Shown here: one piece after another, positions 7,621-17,013 of the stretch | Position numbering within the stretch: the first letter of the stretch is position 1 | Layout of the letters: each line of letters opens with the position of its first letter | From: Fluviispira vulneris | GTDB taxonomy: Bacteria > Bdellovibrionota_B > Oligoflexia > Silvanigrellales > Silvanigrellaceae | Assembly (NCBI RefSeq): GCF_014281055.1 | Contig: NZ_JACRSE010000003.1 | Coordinates: forward strand, 372,001 to 436,000 | DNA: 64,000 bases | Reading direction: 5' to 3' | Notes under the pieces: generated by a model | What the model was told of the DNA's origin: nothing | The model's database searches: none | Seen by the model: only the letters and a program-made list of their open reading frames with translations | Made by a program: the position numbers and the translations under genes

Positions 7621-9931
7621 TCCTGACATAAAAAAAAACAAAAATATTATTCCCTATTCTAGTCAAAACCAAATAAAAGAACTGGTACAATTAAAACAAA
7701 TTCATTTAGATGATCATGATCTTTATCTTAATAGAGAAATTGCTTGGTTGTCTTTTAATGAACGAGTATTAACAGAAGCAGAAAATAAAAATGTTCCTTT
7801 ATTTGAAAAAATAAAATTTTGTACAATTTTTGCTTCAAACTTAGATGAATTTTTCATGGTCAGATTATCTGGCTTATTAAAACTTGTTGTTAAACCAAAC
7901 AATATTTATCCGGATGAAGATGAATTTGACGAAACATTAGATGAAGTTGCAATTAAAGTTAGGGGACTGATAAAGCGCGCAGAGCGATGTTTGTATACAC
8001 AAATTTTTCCAATGCTAGCAAATCACCATATTTCTATTGCAAACTTGGATGAATTGACTCGATCGGAAGAAGAGAAATTAGACGCACATTTTGAAAGCCA
8101 AGTTTTTCCAGTTCTCACTCCTCTCGCAATTGATCCCGCGCATCCTTTCCCTTACTTATCGAATTTATCTTTATATTTAGCTGTAACTTTTGAAGGTGTT
8201 TCTGAAAATGGAGAACCACTCTTAGCTTTAGTTGAAATTCCTCAAAAAATTCAAAGACTCATTCCTATAACAATAAAAGCGAATAAACATAGATTTTTTC
8301 TTGTTGAAGAACTTATAAAAAGTTATATGCCCGCCTTATTTCCTTGGACTAAAGTTATAGGTACCTATTCATTTAGAGTAACAAGAAATCTTGACTATCA
8401 ACTTCTTGAGGGTGAAGTCAAAGATCTTATGAAATCTATTGAGTATGAGTTGAAAGATAGAGAGCAAAAAACTGTTGTGAGGCTTGAATATGAAAAAAAT
8501 ATGCCTGATTGGTTACGTAATAAACTAGCAGCTGTTTTAGAACTTGATTCTTCTGATCTTTATGAAATTGATGGTATGCTTAATTATCGAGATCTTGCAG
8601 CACTTTTAAAACTTGAGCGTGTGGATCCAGAGTTAAAAGATCCTTCATTTAATCCTAGATTAAATATTTCACTCGTCGATGAAAGTCGTGATATATTTGA
8701 TATTATACGTGAAAAAGATATTTTATTGCATCATCCCTATGATTCATTTGCAAGTGTTCTCGATTTTCTAAGAAGTGCAGCAAAAGATGAAAAAGTATTA
8801 GCAATTAAGCAAACACTTTATCGTTCAGGAGGTGACTCTCCAATTATAGAAGCTCTTGTGAATGCTGCGGAAAGAGGAAAGCAAGTTACTGTTGTCGTAG
8901 AATTAAAAGCTAGATTTGATGAAGCAAATAATATTGAATGGGCAAAAAGACTTGAGCGAGCGGGCGCACATGTGGTTTTTGGTTTTATTGATTTAAAAAC
9001 ACATGCGAAATGTACATTAGTGGTAAGAAAAGAAAAAAATAATTATCTACAGAAATATGTACATTTATCAACAGGAAATTATAACAGTGCAACAGCAAAG
9101 CTTTATACCGATATTGGGCATTTAACTTCAGATGCTGCTTTATGTGATGATGTCGCAAATCTTTTTAATTTTCTCACTGGATTTAATATTTTGAGAGATC
9201 AAGAGAAAACCCGCTTTCGCGCTCCCGATTTTGAAAAGATAAAAGTAGCTCCCTTTCGCTTAAGGGAACAAATTATTCAACTCATAGATCACGAAAAGAA
9301 ATTGCATACACAGGATAATCCTGCCCATATCATTCTAAAAATGAATTCTTTGGTTGATACGAAGCTTTGTCATGCACTTTACAAAGCTAGTCAAAAAGGT
9401 GTAAAAATTGATTTGATTATACGAGGTGTTTGTATTTTAAGACCAGGTATTCATGGCATTTCTGATAATATAAAAGTTATTAGTATCATTGATAGATTTT
9501 TAGAGCATTCAAGAATATTTTGGTTTAAAAATAATGGAAATCCACTTATTTATTGTGGTAGTGCAGATTTTATGCAGCGGAATATGGATAAGCGTATTGA
9601 AATTGTTTGGCCAATTGAGCCTCTAGAATTAAAATTAAAAATTACCGGAATTTTAAATAATTTCTTAAAAGATAATTGTAAAAGCCATTATATGCAAAGT
9701 AACGGCACATATATTAAAAGTCAAATTCAAAACGGAGAAGCATCTTTCCGATGTCAAGAAAAATTTATTGAAGAGGCAAGAAGGTATGGGGTAAAATCAA
9801 TTGCGTATGACCAGGCAATAAAACCGCTTTTCGATAAAAAAGATTTTGAACGTATTCCTGAGCGTTTTATACCATCTTTAGTAGTCGAAGAGCAGAAGAA
9901 AAACGTGACTAAGAAAAAGAAGAAAAAGTAA
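7604..9931 (+). CDS. ppk: Polyphosphate kinase 1
   Basis: 775 residues. It reversibly polymerises the gamma phosphate of ATP into inorganic polyphosphate. The N-terminal domain starts YLNREIAWLSFNERVL. The catalytic core has KTHAKCTLVVRKE, whose His (about residue 467) matches the autophosphorylated histidine of the family, followed by YVHLSTGNYN. It ends in a lysine-rich tail (VTKKKKKK). The frame is open from 7556, but ATG 7604 (or 7595) places the start at the ribF stop; the upstream start would duplicate ribF coding sequence. The stop overlaps the next gene in a TAATG junction, giving a ppk-ppx pair that makes and degrades polyphosphate. Confidence 0.95.
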   Translation: MSKISNPDIKKNKNIIPYSSQNQIKELVQLKQIHLDDHDLYLNREIAWLSFNERVLTEAENKNVPLFEKIKFCTIFASNLDEFFMVRLSGLLKLVVKPNNIYPDEDEFDETLDEVAIKVRGLIKRAERCLYTQIFPMLANHHISIANLDELTRSEEEKLDAHFESQVFPVLTPLAIDPAHPFPYLSNLSLYLAVTFEGVSENGEPLLALVEIPQKIQRLIPITIKANKHRFFLVEELIKSYMPALFPWTKVIGTYSFRVTRNLDYQLLEGEVKDLMKSIEYELKDREQKTVVRLEYEKNMPDWLRNKLAAVLELDSSDLYEIDGMLNYRDLAALLKLERVDPELKDPSFNPRLNISLVDESRDIFDIIREKDILLHHPYDSFASVLDFLRSAAKDEKVLAIKQTLYRSGGDSPIIEALVNAAERGKQVTVVVELKARFDEANNIEWAKRLERAGAHVVFGFIDLKTHAKCTLVVRKEKNNYLQKYVHLSTGNYNSATAKLYTDIGHLTSDAALCDDVANLFNFLTGFNILRDQEKTRFRAPDFEKIKVAPFRLREQIIQLIDHEKKLHTQDNPAHIILKMNSLVDTKLCHALYKASQKGVKIDLIIRGVCILRPGIHGISDNIKVISIIDRFLEHSRIFWFKNNGNPLIYCGSADFMQRNMDKRIEIVWPIEPLELKLKITGILNNFLKDNCKSHYMQSNGTYIKSQIQNGEASFRCQEKFIEEARRYGVKSIAYDQAIKPLFDKKDFERIPERFIPSLVVEEQKKNVTKKKKKK

Positions 9932-11505
9932 TGTTAAATTTGCCTCTCAGAAATATGTTTGAAAAAAAAAGAATTGCAGCAATTGATGTTGGCTCAAATA
10001 GCGTTCATATGCTTTTAGTTGAAATGGAATCACCTGAAGAATATAAAATTATTGATTCAGAAAAAGAGCAAGTGCGTTTAGCTGCCTCTATTGACTCTGA
10101 CGGCAATTTAAATAGTGATGCTCTCAATCGTTTGCTTTCTGTATTAAAAAAAATGAAAGAAATTGCAGATTTTCATGGTGCACAGATACGTGCTGTTGGT
10201 ACAAGTGCATTGCGAGAAGCTAAAAATGCCAATGACTTTGTTGCTAAAATATATAAGAAAACAGGAATTGATATCGAAATAATATCTGGGCATGAAGAAG
10301 CTCGTCTTGTTTACTTAGGTGTACAGCAAGGTCTGCCTATACAGGATAAATCAACTTTAATTGTAGATATTGGTGGTGGCTCGACTGAGATTGTTGTGGG
10401 TCAGTGGGGTGAGGAGCGTTTTGCCACATCATTAAAATTAGGTTCCGTTCGTTTAACACAGGGATTTATTCAAAGTGATCCTTTGAGTGATGAAAATTTA
10501 AGATCGCTCGAACTTTATATTAATACACGACTTGAGCCTGTTTTGTCTGAGGTTGAGAGGGTTGGTTTTGATTGTGCAGTCGGATCATCAGGAACAATAA
10601 AAGCGGTTAAATCTTTGGTTTTGGGTTTAACCAATGCAGAAGTTCCTCCTTCACTTCATGGTTCTATCTTAACAGCAAAAGAAATCTGGATAGCAAAAGA
10701 AGCAATTCTTAGGTCGCGCTCATTAAAAGATAGAAAACAATTGCCTGGTTTAGATTCAAAAAGAGCTGATATTATTGTCGCTGGAATATTTGTTCTCAGT
10801 GCAATCACTAAAATATTAGGAATTCGTGAGTGGATGATTTCCTTAACCGCAATTCGTGAGGGAATCTTGTACGATACTATGCTGAGAGATGGTGTATGGT
10901 TACAAGGCGATACAAGTGATATTCGGTGGCGCTCAGTTCGTTCTTTTGGACAAAAGTTTCATATCGATGAAGCGCATGCCTTTCATATTACATCATTTTC
11001 CGTAAGTCTTTTTGATCAATTATATGAAAAACATAATTTATCTAATTCTTGGCGTGAGTATTTACGCTCTGCAGCATATTTGCATGAATGTGGCTTATTT
11101 ATCGGCCACACTGGGCATCATAAACATACCTTTTATTTTATTCGAAATGCGACCTTGCCTGGTTTTACAACTCGTGAGATGCAAATAATTGCAACAATCG
11201 TACGATATCATCGCAAACGCATGCCTCGTGAAAATGATGAAGTATATTGTGACTTTGATAAAGATATTCAAAAGGCTGTGAATATTTGTGCATCCATTTT
11301 GCGTCTGGCAGTAAGCTTAGATAGAGGGCGTCAAGGTAAAATTCATGAAATTAAAATCAACGATTTGTTTATGGAGAAAATGAGTCTTTCCCTTTATATG
11401 CGAGCTGGTCAGGATATTGAGCTAGAAATGTATGAAGCAGCAATTGAAAAGAAAGCATTTGAAAATGTTTTTTCGAGTTCTCTGGAGATTGTTTTAGAGC
11501 ATTGA
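9931..11505 (+). CDS. ppx: Exopolyphosphatase / pppGpp phosphatase family protein
   Basis: 524 residues. The N-terminal ASKHA phosphatase fold has AAIDVGSNSVHMLLVE, the TSALREAKN segment, IVDIGGGSTEIVVG and VGSSGTIKA. The C-terminal part has an HD-type region (YLHECGLFIGHTGHHKHT) typical of the long Ppx/GppA forms. It releases phosphate from polyphosphate ends or hydrolyses pppGpp; sequence alone does not separate the two roles. The one-base overlap with ppk strongly suggests polyphosphate turnover. Long form comparable to E. coli Ppx/GppA. Confidence 0.92.
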   Translation: MLNLPLRNMFEKKRIAAIDVGSNSVHMLLVEMESPEEYKIIDSEKEQVRLAASIDSDGNLNSDALNRLLSVLKKMKEIADFHGAQIRAVGTSALREAKNANDFVAKIYKKTGIDIEIISGHEEARLVYLGVQQGLPIQDKSTLIVDIGGGSTEIVVGQWGEERFATSLKLGSVRLTQGFIQSDPLSDENLRSLELYINTRLEPVLSEVERVGFDCAVGSSGTIKAVKSLVLGLTNAEVPPSLHGSILTAKEIWIAKEAILRSRSLKDRKQLPGLDSKRADIIVAGIFVLSAITKILGIREWMISLTAIREGILYDTMLRDGVWLQGDTSDIRWRSVRSFGQKFHIDEAHAFHITSFSVSLFDQLYEKHNLSNSWREYLRSAAYLHECGLFIGHTGHHKHTFYFIRNATLPGFTTREMQIIATIVRYHRKRMPRENDEVYCDFDKDIQKAVNICASILRLAVSLDRGRQGKIHEIKINDLFMEKMSLSLYMRAGQDIELEMYEAAIEKKAFENVFSSSLEIVLEH

Positions 11506-11518
11506 AAGGTAATGGATC

Positions 11519-13309
11519 TTGAAGCTAAAATATTTTACACAAATATTATTTTTATTTACTTTTTCTACGAATGGATTAGATGTTTTCGCATTTGTTAACG
11601 AAGGAAATATAAATCAAAATCCATATCAAAAAGAAAATTTATGTCCAAGAATCGGTGCTCTTTCAGGTCAAATAACCATTCCTGAAGATGAAAATTATTT
11701 TAAAAAATATAGCAATAATATTATTATCAGAATAGGTGGTATTCAATACACTGGGGCTGAAAGTTACTCTTTTGAATTTTATCCTGATAACAATGGATGT
11801 TTTTCTATTCCAAAAAACTTTGTCCCTTCTGGCAGCTCTTTTAGTTTATATTTTTGGGATCAAAGTGGTCAATTAAATAAAAGAATTCTTCCAGTATATG
11901 TGGCTGATGTGCCAAATTATTATAATGTTATTTTAAAAACGCATGCGTATACTGCCGCTTTAGCTGAATTATTCAGTGAAGATAAAAAACAGCATTTTGA
12001 AAATACAGGAATGTGCGGATATATTGACGGAGTTAATCCTATACATATATCTGGATCACAAGCATATTTGCAAAATAACTACGGTAAAATATTTACGGCA
12101 AAATATTTTACCGCAGATGATTTACCTTCTCGTGAATTGAGTGCTATGACTCAAAGTGGTCATTTTTGTTTCTTTAATGTAAATACTTGTAGCAATGATG
12201 AAATGCAATGTAATCTAGAGTCAGATAATTATAAATTAAATATCACTCTACAGAACGGTGAGAAATTTAGCTTTGATTTGTTGTTATCTCCTTTTTCATT
12301 TTCAGATGATTTACTTTTTGACTTAAAGACTTCTATTTTTAGACCAGTAAATATTAAGGAATTGAGTGGTGGACAAAGTATATCTTACAAAAATTCCACA
12401 AATTTATCTTTAAAGACATCACCTAATTATTCATCAGTCCAAATTTCTAATGAGATGAAAAATCAGTTAGTTTATTTTCCTCTTGGGAATGATCTTTTGA
12501 CAATTGATTATAAATTGCCTTTTGAAAAAAAAGGGCAATTCTTCATATTGAAAACAAATGCAGAATTATATACAAAAAATCTGCTTTCTTTGCAGGCTGA
12601 ATATAAACCTGGGCAAATTTATGTAGACAAAACGTCACCTTTATTGTTAAAAATATTTAATCCAAATTTTATAAAAGACAATAAAGAATATCTCAATCCA
12701 TTGATGACTCAGGATTTAGGGGGCTCATTTTTAGCGCTTAAATTAAATGAAAATTTTTCTGCGAATAATGTATCTGTTTTTTTAAGAGATTTTAAGGGGA
12801 ATAGCAATTTCGATTTCTTTTCTATAAAAAATAAATTTAATAATGATTTAATGGGTTTTTTCTATAATATCCCGCCTGGGTTTTATCAGTTATTTGTTGT
12901 GGATAATATGACGCAACTTATAATTTATACCACTTTAGTTCAGTCAGTACCAAATAAGACTCAAGTTATTATAGATGAAATTAATTTGGAGAAAGTTTTG
13001 CAACAATCTGACGAGATAGCTTTTGATCCAAATATGGTTTATATTGTAAATTCAAATTGGAATGACAATGATAATTATTTACAGCATGCTGATGTGAATT
13101 TTGATATTTATGGAAATAGTGAAATATTAGAGAGTATTTTTTTAAATTCTTATAATGCTTATTTGAATGGCTCTGATTTTGGCTTTAATAATTTATTTAA
13201 TCGTGTAAATATTGATGATTTATGTAAAATTAACAATGATAAAGTTGAGCAATTAAATAAAAAATCACCACTTGATTTTTTATTTGCAGATGACAAAGGA
13301 GACAGTTAG
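11519..13309 (+). CDS. Large exported protein of unknown function
   Basis: 596 residues from TTG 11519, preceded by GAAAGG at 11504-11509. The nearby ATG 11512 is out of frame. The N-terminus is a signal peptide (KLKYFTQILFLFTFSTNGLDVFAF), so the product should leave the cytoplasm. The remainder is rich in Asn, Ser and aromatic residues with alternating polar/hydrophobic stretches, suggesting beta structure. A few cysteines (LCPRIG, MCGYID, NTCSNDEMQC) could form disulfides. No catalytic motif is recognised. It follows ppx by 13 bases and may be in the same transcript. It ends one base before the convergent rnhA stop. Confidence 0.7.
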   Translation: MKLKYFTQILFLFTFSTNGLDVFAFVNEGNINQNPYQKENLCPRIGALSGQITIPEDENYFKKYSNNIIIRIGGIQYTGAESYSFEFYPDNNGCFSIPKNFVPSGSSFSLYFWDQSGQLNKRILPVYVADVPNYYNVILKTHAYTAALAELFSEDKKQHFENTGMCGYIDGVNPIHISGSQAYLQNNYGKIFTAKYFTADDLPSRELSAMTQSGHFCFFNVNTCSNDEMQCNLESDNYKLNITLQNGEKFSFDLLLSPFSFSDDLLFDLKTSIFRPVNIKELSGGQSISYKNSTNLSLKTSPNYSSVQISNEMKNQLVYFPLGNDLLTIDYKLPFEKKGQFFILKTNAELYTKNLLSLQAEYKPGQIYVDKTSPLLLKIFNPNFIKDNKEYLNPLMTQDLGGSFLALKLNENFSANNVSVFLRDFKGNSNFDFFSIKNKFNNDLMGFFYNIPPGFYQLFVVDNMTQLIIYTTLVQSVPNKTQVIIDEINLEKVLQQSDEIAFDPNMVYIVNSNWNDNDNYLQHADVNFDIYGNSEILESIFLNSYNAYLNGSDFGFNNLFNRVNIDDLCKINNDKVEQLNKKSPLDFLFADDKGDS

Positions 13310-13768
13310 TCAGAATTTTTCATCTATTCCTTTTTTATTTGTAATTGCATTTCTAGCAAGTTCATCACACATTTCATTGTATTTGTCCCCAGAATGCCCT
13401 TTGACCCATTGCCATGAAAGAATGTGTTTCCTTTGGAGCAAACTCAAGGCAAGCCATTCTTCTTGATTTTTTACAGGTTTTCCATTTTTGGTTTTCCACC
13501 CATTTTTTTGCCAGTTCTCTAACCAACCTTCGGTAAAAGCATTTTTGACATATTGGCTGTCAGTGATAATAAGGACAGGCATAGGGCGCAATAAACTTTC
13601 GAGCCCCTTGATGACTCCCATAAGTTCCATTTTATTGTTTGTTGTTTGAATCTCATAACCAGAAAATCTTCTTTTATGTTCTCCATATAGAAGAACGCAG
13701 CCCCAACCGCCTGGTCCAGGATTTCCAGAACAAGCGCCATCTGTGTAAAGTGTTACGTGTGAAGTCAT
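13310..13768 (-). CDS. rnhA: Ribonuclease HI
   Basis: 152 residues, full family length. It cuts RNA in RNA:DNA hybrids. The DEDD metal site is complete: D10 (LYTDGACSGNPGPGGWG), E48 (NNKMELMGVI), D70 (IITDSQYV) and D135 (EMCDELAR), with the catalytic-loop His125 in VKGHSGD. The handle region (WQKNGWKTKNGKPVKNQEEW) is present, as in E. coli RNase HI. The stop abuts the convergent secreted-protein gene with no spacer. Confidence 0.97.
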   Translation of the reverse strand: MTSHVTLYTDGACSGNPGPGGWGCVLLYGEHKRRFSGYEIQTTNNKMELMGVIKGLESLLRPMPVLIITDSQYVKNAFTEGWLENWQKNGWKTKNGKPVKNQEEWLALSLLQRKHILSWQWVKGHSGDKYNEMCDELARNAITNKKGIDEKF

Positions 13769-13843
13769 TTATCTGCTCTCTTAAAGCCATTGCTAAAGTT
13801 TATGCAAATGCTTTTGAAAATGTTGACATGAAAGAATATTCGA

Positions 13844-14467
13844 ATGCTAGCTGAAACGCCACCGGTTCAAAATAATCACATTGATACCTATCCTATGGTC
13901 GATGGGATATCAGCACAACTTGTACCTCTCAGAACAGAGAATATGACGTTTCCTCAAACAGTATTTTCATTTGGTGTTTATAATGAAAATGTACTTTCAT
14001 CCACTTCAGATGCGTATACGACTTCCGGATATGGATACTCTTTGGGAATGCAACATCATATTAGAGGCATGTGGAGTGGAGGAATTGATATTAGATGGTC
14101 TGACTGGCTTGCAAACAATACTTCTCAAGATTCGAATACAAGTCCATTGTCGATTTACTCTAAAATTGAAGGGACACCACGCTTAAATTTTTTGCTAGGA
14201 AATGATTTAGGAAATATGTTTCGCCCCTATTTTACTGGTGGAATAGGATATACTATATTTTTTGATGAAAGATCTTTATTTGCAGCTCGTGCAAAAACAG
14301 CTTTTGGTCAAATTTCTGCAACATATGGAGTTGGAATTCGTGTTACTTTTCCTAAATCAATTGCCCTTAAATTTTCGTATGAGCGTTGGCGGGGCATCCA
14401 GACTGCGGATTATCAAGCACAAATTATCCGATTGGAGTTGGTATTTGGGGATGTCGATAATATTTAA
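13844..14467 (+). CDS. Outer-membrane beta-barrel-like protein without visible signal peptide
   Basis: 207 residues with alternating aromatic/glycine strands (SFGVYNEN, YGYSLGMQHHIRGMWSGGIDIRW, RPYFTGGIGYTIFF, YGVGIRVTF, LKFSYERWRG, IIRLELVFG), the pattern of an eight-stranded OmpW/OmpA-like barrel. Unusually, no signal peptide is seen. The only start is ATG 13844, because an in-frame TGA at 13829-13831 closes the frame upstream; beyond it the frame reads MQMLLKMLT. Either the start region is mutated, translation begins unusually, or export follows another route. Divergent from rnhA. Its 3' end overlaps the next gene by 17 bases. Confidence 0.6.
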   Translation: MLAETPPVQNNHIDTYPMVDGISAQLVPLRTENMTFPQTVFSFGVYNENVLSSTSDAYTTSGYGYSLGMQHHIRGMWSGGIDIRWSDWLANNTSQDSNTSPLSIYSKIEGTPRLNFLLGNDLGNMFRPYFTGGIGYTIFFDERSLFAARAKTAFGQISATYGVGIRVTFPKSIALKFSYERWRGIQTADYQAQIIRLELVFGDVDNI

Positions 14468-15110
14468 ATTTTTATTAATTTTATTATTTTTCCCATGGAA
14501 AGCCTATGGACAAAGTGTCATATTTTCTAATCCTGTCGGTGAAAATCTTCCTGAATATAAGCTAATTTCTGTAAATAAATCGATTATGAATTGTGGTGAT
14601 AGATCCGATTTATATATTTATTCTTCCTTGGATATTAAAGCAATTTTATCGATTGCAAATTTTCTTTCAGATGAAAAAGTTGCTATGACAACTGATTGGA
14701 ATACATTTTTACCAATGACTTATAATCCCACTTCATCTGGTTTAAATGAGAGAGATATTGGAAATTTTCCAGAAGATATTAGACGTATTCTTTATATTTG
14801 CACAACTTGGAATGAAAGTTTTCAATTAAAACTCTTTTCAATTCCTAAAGAGGCTATCGAAAATATCACAAAATCAGTTAAAACAAATAGACCATGGCAG
14901 AGTTTAAGTCAGGAAGAAGCATATCAACTTGATCATTTTTCAGAAGCAACACTGTATGATTTTGTTTATATAATTCTTCGTTCTAACGTTTACAAATCTA
15001 TTAAAGGAGGTTTCGAAAAAAATCCAACTTTATGGTCAACTCCTTTTACTTGGCGAGTTATCAATACGAAAGAAAAAGATATTAATAGCGAATTGGAGAA
15101 GAAAGATTAA
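14451..15110 (+). CDS. Small exported protein of unknown function
   Basis: 219 residues from ATG 14451. The N-terminus is a clear signal peptide (SIIFKFLLILLFFPWKAYGQ). The mature part has no recognised domain and includes two cysteines (NCGD, ICTTW). Longer in-frame starts upstream would reuse the barrel gene and spoil the signal peptide. The start lies 17 bases inside the barrel gene, suggesting coupled expression and perhaps a shared envelope role. Confidence 0.6.
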   Translation: MSIIFKFLLILLFFPWKAYGQSVIFSNPVGENLPEYKLISVNKSIMNCGDRSDLYIYSSLDIKAILSIANFLSDEKVAMTTDWNTFLPMTYNPTSSGLNERDIGNFPEDIRRILYICTTWNESFQLKLFSIPKEAIENITKSVKTNRPWQSLSQEEAYQLDHFSEATLYDFVYIILRSNVYKSIKGGFEKNPTLWSTPFTWRVINTKEKDINSELEKKD

Positions 15111-15246
15111 AAATATATTATTTTCATGGGCTGGTAATATTTTTTCAGCTTTTATAAAAGAAGAATATTTAGAGCATGAATACTTCGATTCATTTCTTTC
15201 AAATTTAGTTTTACTAAATGAGTTTGATGAAAATCCTTTTTTTAAT

Positions 15247-15699
15247 ATGGCAGACGAATTATTCATTGCTAAACAAATGTATGAAATCTCTTTGGCAGAT
15301 GCTTACTCACAATCTTTAAATTCTTTTGAAAATTTCTTTAGTCATTGTGTTCATGCAACAAATGAAAAGTATTTTTCAAATTTCTATGCAATATTTGAAG
15401 ATAAAAAATTAATTTCATTTTTAAATATGAATATTATTATGAATGAAGCGGAAATGGATTATTTATTTGTCTCTAATGACTATAGAAGGCAAGGGTTATC
15501 AAATTTGTTATTAAGTATTTTCGAATATTCAAATAAATATATTGGAAATCATCAAGTTAGCAAAATTATTTTAGAAGTTGGAGAAAATAATACACCCGCT
15601 TTATCTTTTTATTTAAAGACTGGTTTTATAAAAATTTCAGTTCGCAAAAAGTATTATAAAAATATGGAAAATGCTTTTGTTATGGAAAAGAATCTTTAG
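15247..15699 (+). CDS. GNAT N-acetyltransferase, RimI-like
   Basis: 150 residues from ATG 15247. The acetyl-CoA loop is YRRQGLSNLLL (family pattern RxxGxx), preceded by MDYLFVSNDY. The C-terminus (ILEVGENNTPALSFYLKTGF, RKKYYKNMENAFVMEK) resembles RimI, which acetylates the N-terminal alanine of ribosomal protein S18. Substrate is not proven. The same frame stays open upstream to 14974 with protein-like content but no ATG, GTG or TTG. An ATT at 15106, behind GGAGAAG (15095-15101), could add 47 residues if used. Confidence 0.75.
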   Translation: MADELFIAKQMYEISLADAYSQSLNSFENFFSHCVHATNEKYFSNFYAIFEDKKLISFLNMNIIMNEAEMDYLFVSNDYRRQGLSNLLLSIFEYSNKYIGNHQVSKIILEVGENNTPALSFYLKTGFIKISVRKKYYKNMENAFVMEKNL

Positions 15700-15828
15700 A
15701 ATTATTGTTTTTATATATTGTTAATCCAACCTCTATTATAAAAATAGCGTTCCAAGTATGTATCAAAATATGAATATTTGCTAATATCCAGAAAACGATC
15801 TTTATGCATTTTTTTGTGAGGTGAGCCT

Positions 15829-17013
15829 ATGCGATTCATTCTATACGATTTTCATATTATTCGCCCACAATATGAATCAATTCAGGGAGATGCGCTAAAT
15901 TGGATAGCGCAAGCACATGCTTTTTCTAAGTATAAAGAGAGTTTAGCGCAGGGACGTAGAAAAAATATTGATGAGTATTATGATCTCATTCAAAAAATTG
16001 TTCTCAGATTTGCTTGCAAGCCAGAAAAAATTAGTAAACGTGGATCGGATATTTCAGATTTTCTTCATACTAATTGGGATGCAATGGAAATATTTAATCT
16101 TAATAAAAGTGCGTCAGGTGTTTTTATGCATCAACGTATGCAGTTTTTTGAATATAAAATTCAAAATATTTTACAAATTTTTTATAAAGATGTTTATCAT
16201 GCGCCGCAAAATCTAATTCATGTTTCCTGCACCGGCTATGTATCACCATCTGCACCACAAAAACTAGTGGCAGAGCGTGGTTGGGGAAGTTTTTGCCAAG
16301 TGACACATGCTTATCATATGGGCTGTTACGCTTCTTTACCTGCAATAAGAATGGGAAAAGGATTTTTGCAAAATGAGAATAGACATCAAGCTATAAATGA
16401 AAAAGTTAAGAAAAAAGTTGATATTATTCATAATGAATTGTGTACACTCCATTTTAACCCAGCGGCTCACGACCCTGAACAAATTGTTGTCCAGAGTTTA
16501 TTTGCGGATGGTCATATAAAATATTCGATATGCGAATCTAATGATTATTCAGCTAACGATACGCAAAATGCATTTGAAATTATTGTTGAGCAAGAGAATT
16601 TGTATGCTGAGTCTTTTGACGCAATGACCTGGCGACTTTCAGATTTTGGTTTTCAAATGACCATTTCAAGAAAAGTTCCATCAATAATTGCCGAAAATAT
16701 TGAAGTATTTCTTAATAATTTATTTGACAAAGCTGGAATGAATTTTAGTGACGAAAAAGAAAAAGTTATTTTTGCTATTCATCCAGGAGGACCAAAAATT
16801 ATTGAATATATAAGAGATATTTTGAATTTATCGGCACAGCAAATAAAGTACAGTCAATCTATTTTATTTGAATATGGTAATATGTCTTCGGCAACTCTTC
16901 CACATATTTGGGAACGAATATCTCAAACAAAAGAAGTCATAGGCATGCTTGTAGTGAGTTTAGCATTTGGGCCAGGACTCACAATGTCTGGCTCAATAAT
17001 GAGAGTCATATGA
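15829..17013 (+). CDS. Type III polyketide synthase (chalcone synthase-like)
   Basis: 394 residues, the normal length. It condenses an acyl-CoA starter with malonyl-CoA and cyclises the product to a resorcinol or pyrone. The thiolase-fold Cys-His-Asn triad is intact: C134 (HVSCTGYVSPSAPQ), H318 (FAIHPGGPKII) and N351 (YGNMSSATLPHIWERI). Related bacterial enzymes make long-chain alkylresorcinols or alkylpyrones. The stop overlaps the start of the following membrane protein (ATGA). The start is preceded by GAGGTGAG. The starter length cannot be read here. Confidence 0.92.
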   Translation: MRFILYDFHIIRPQYESIQGDALNWIAQAHAFSKYKESLAQGRRKNIDEYYDLIQKIVLRFACKPEKISKRGSDISDFLHTNWDAMEIFNLNKSASGVFMHQRMQFFEYKIQNILQIFYKDVYHAPQNLIHVSCTGYVSPSAPQKLVAERGWGSFCQVTHAYHMGCYASLPAIRMGKGFLQNENRHQAINEKVKKKVDIIHNELCTLHFNPAAHDPEQIVVQSLFADGHIKYSICESNDYSANDTQNAFEIIVEQENLYAESFDAMTWRLSDFGFQMTISRKVPSIIAENIEVFLNNLFDKAGMNFSDEKEKVIFAIHPGGPKIIEYIRDILNLSAQQIKYSQSILFEYGNMSSATLPHIWERISQTKEVIGMLVVSLAFGPGLTMSGSIMRVI

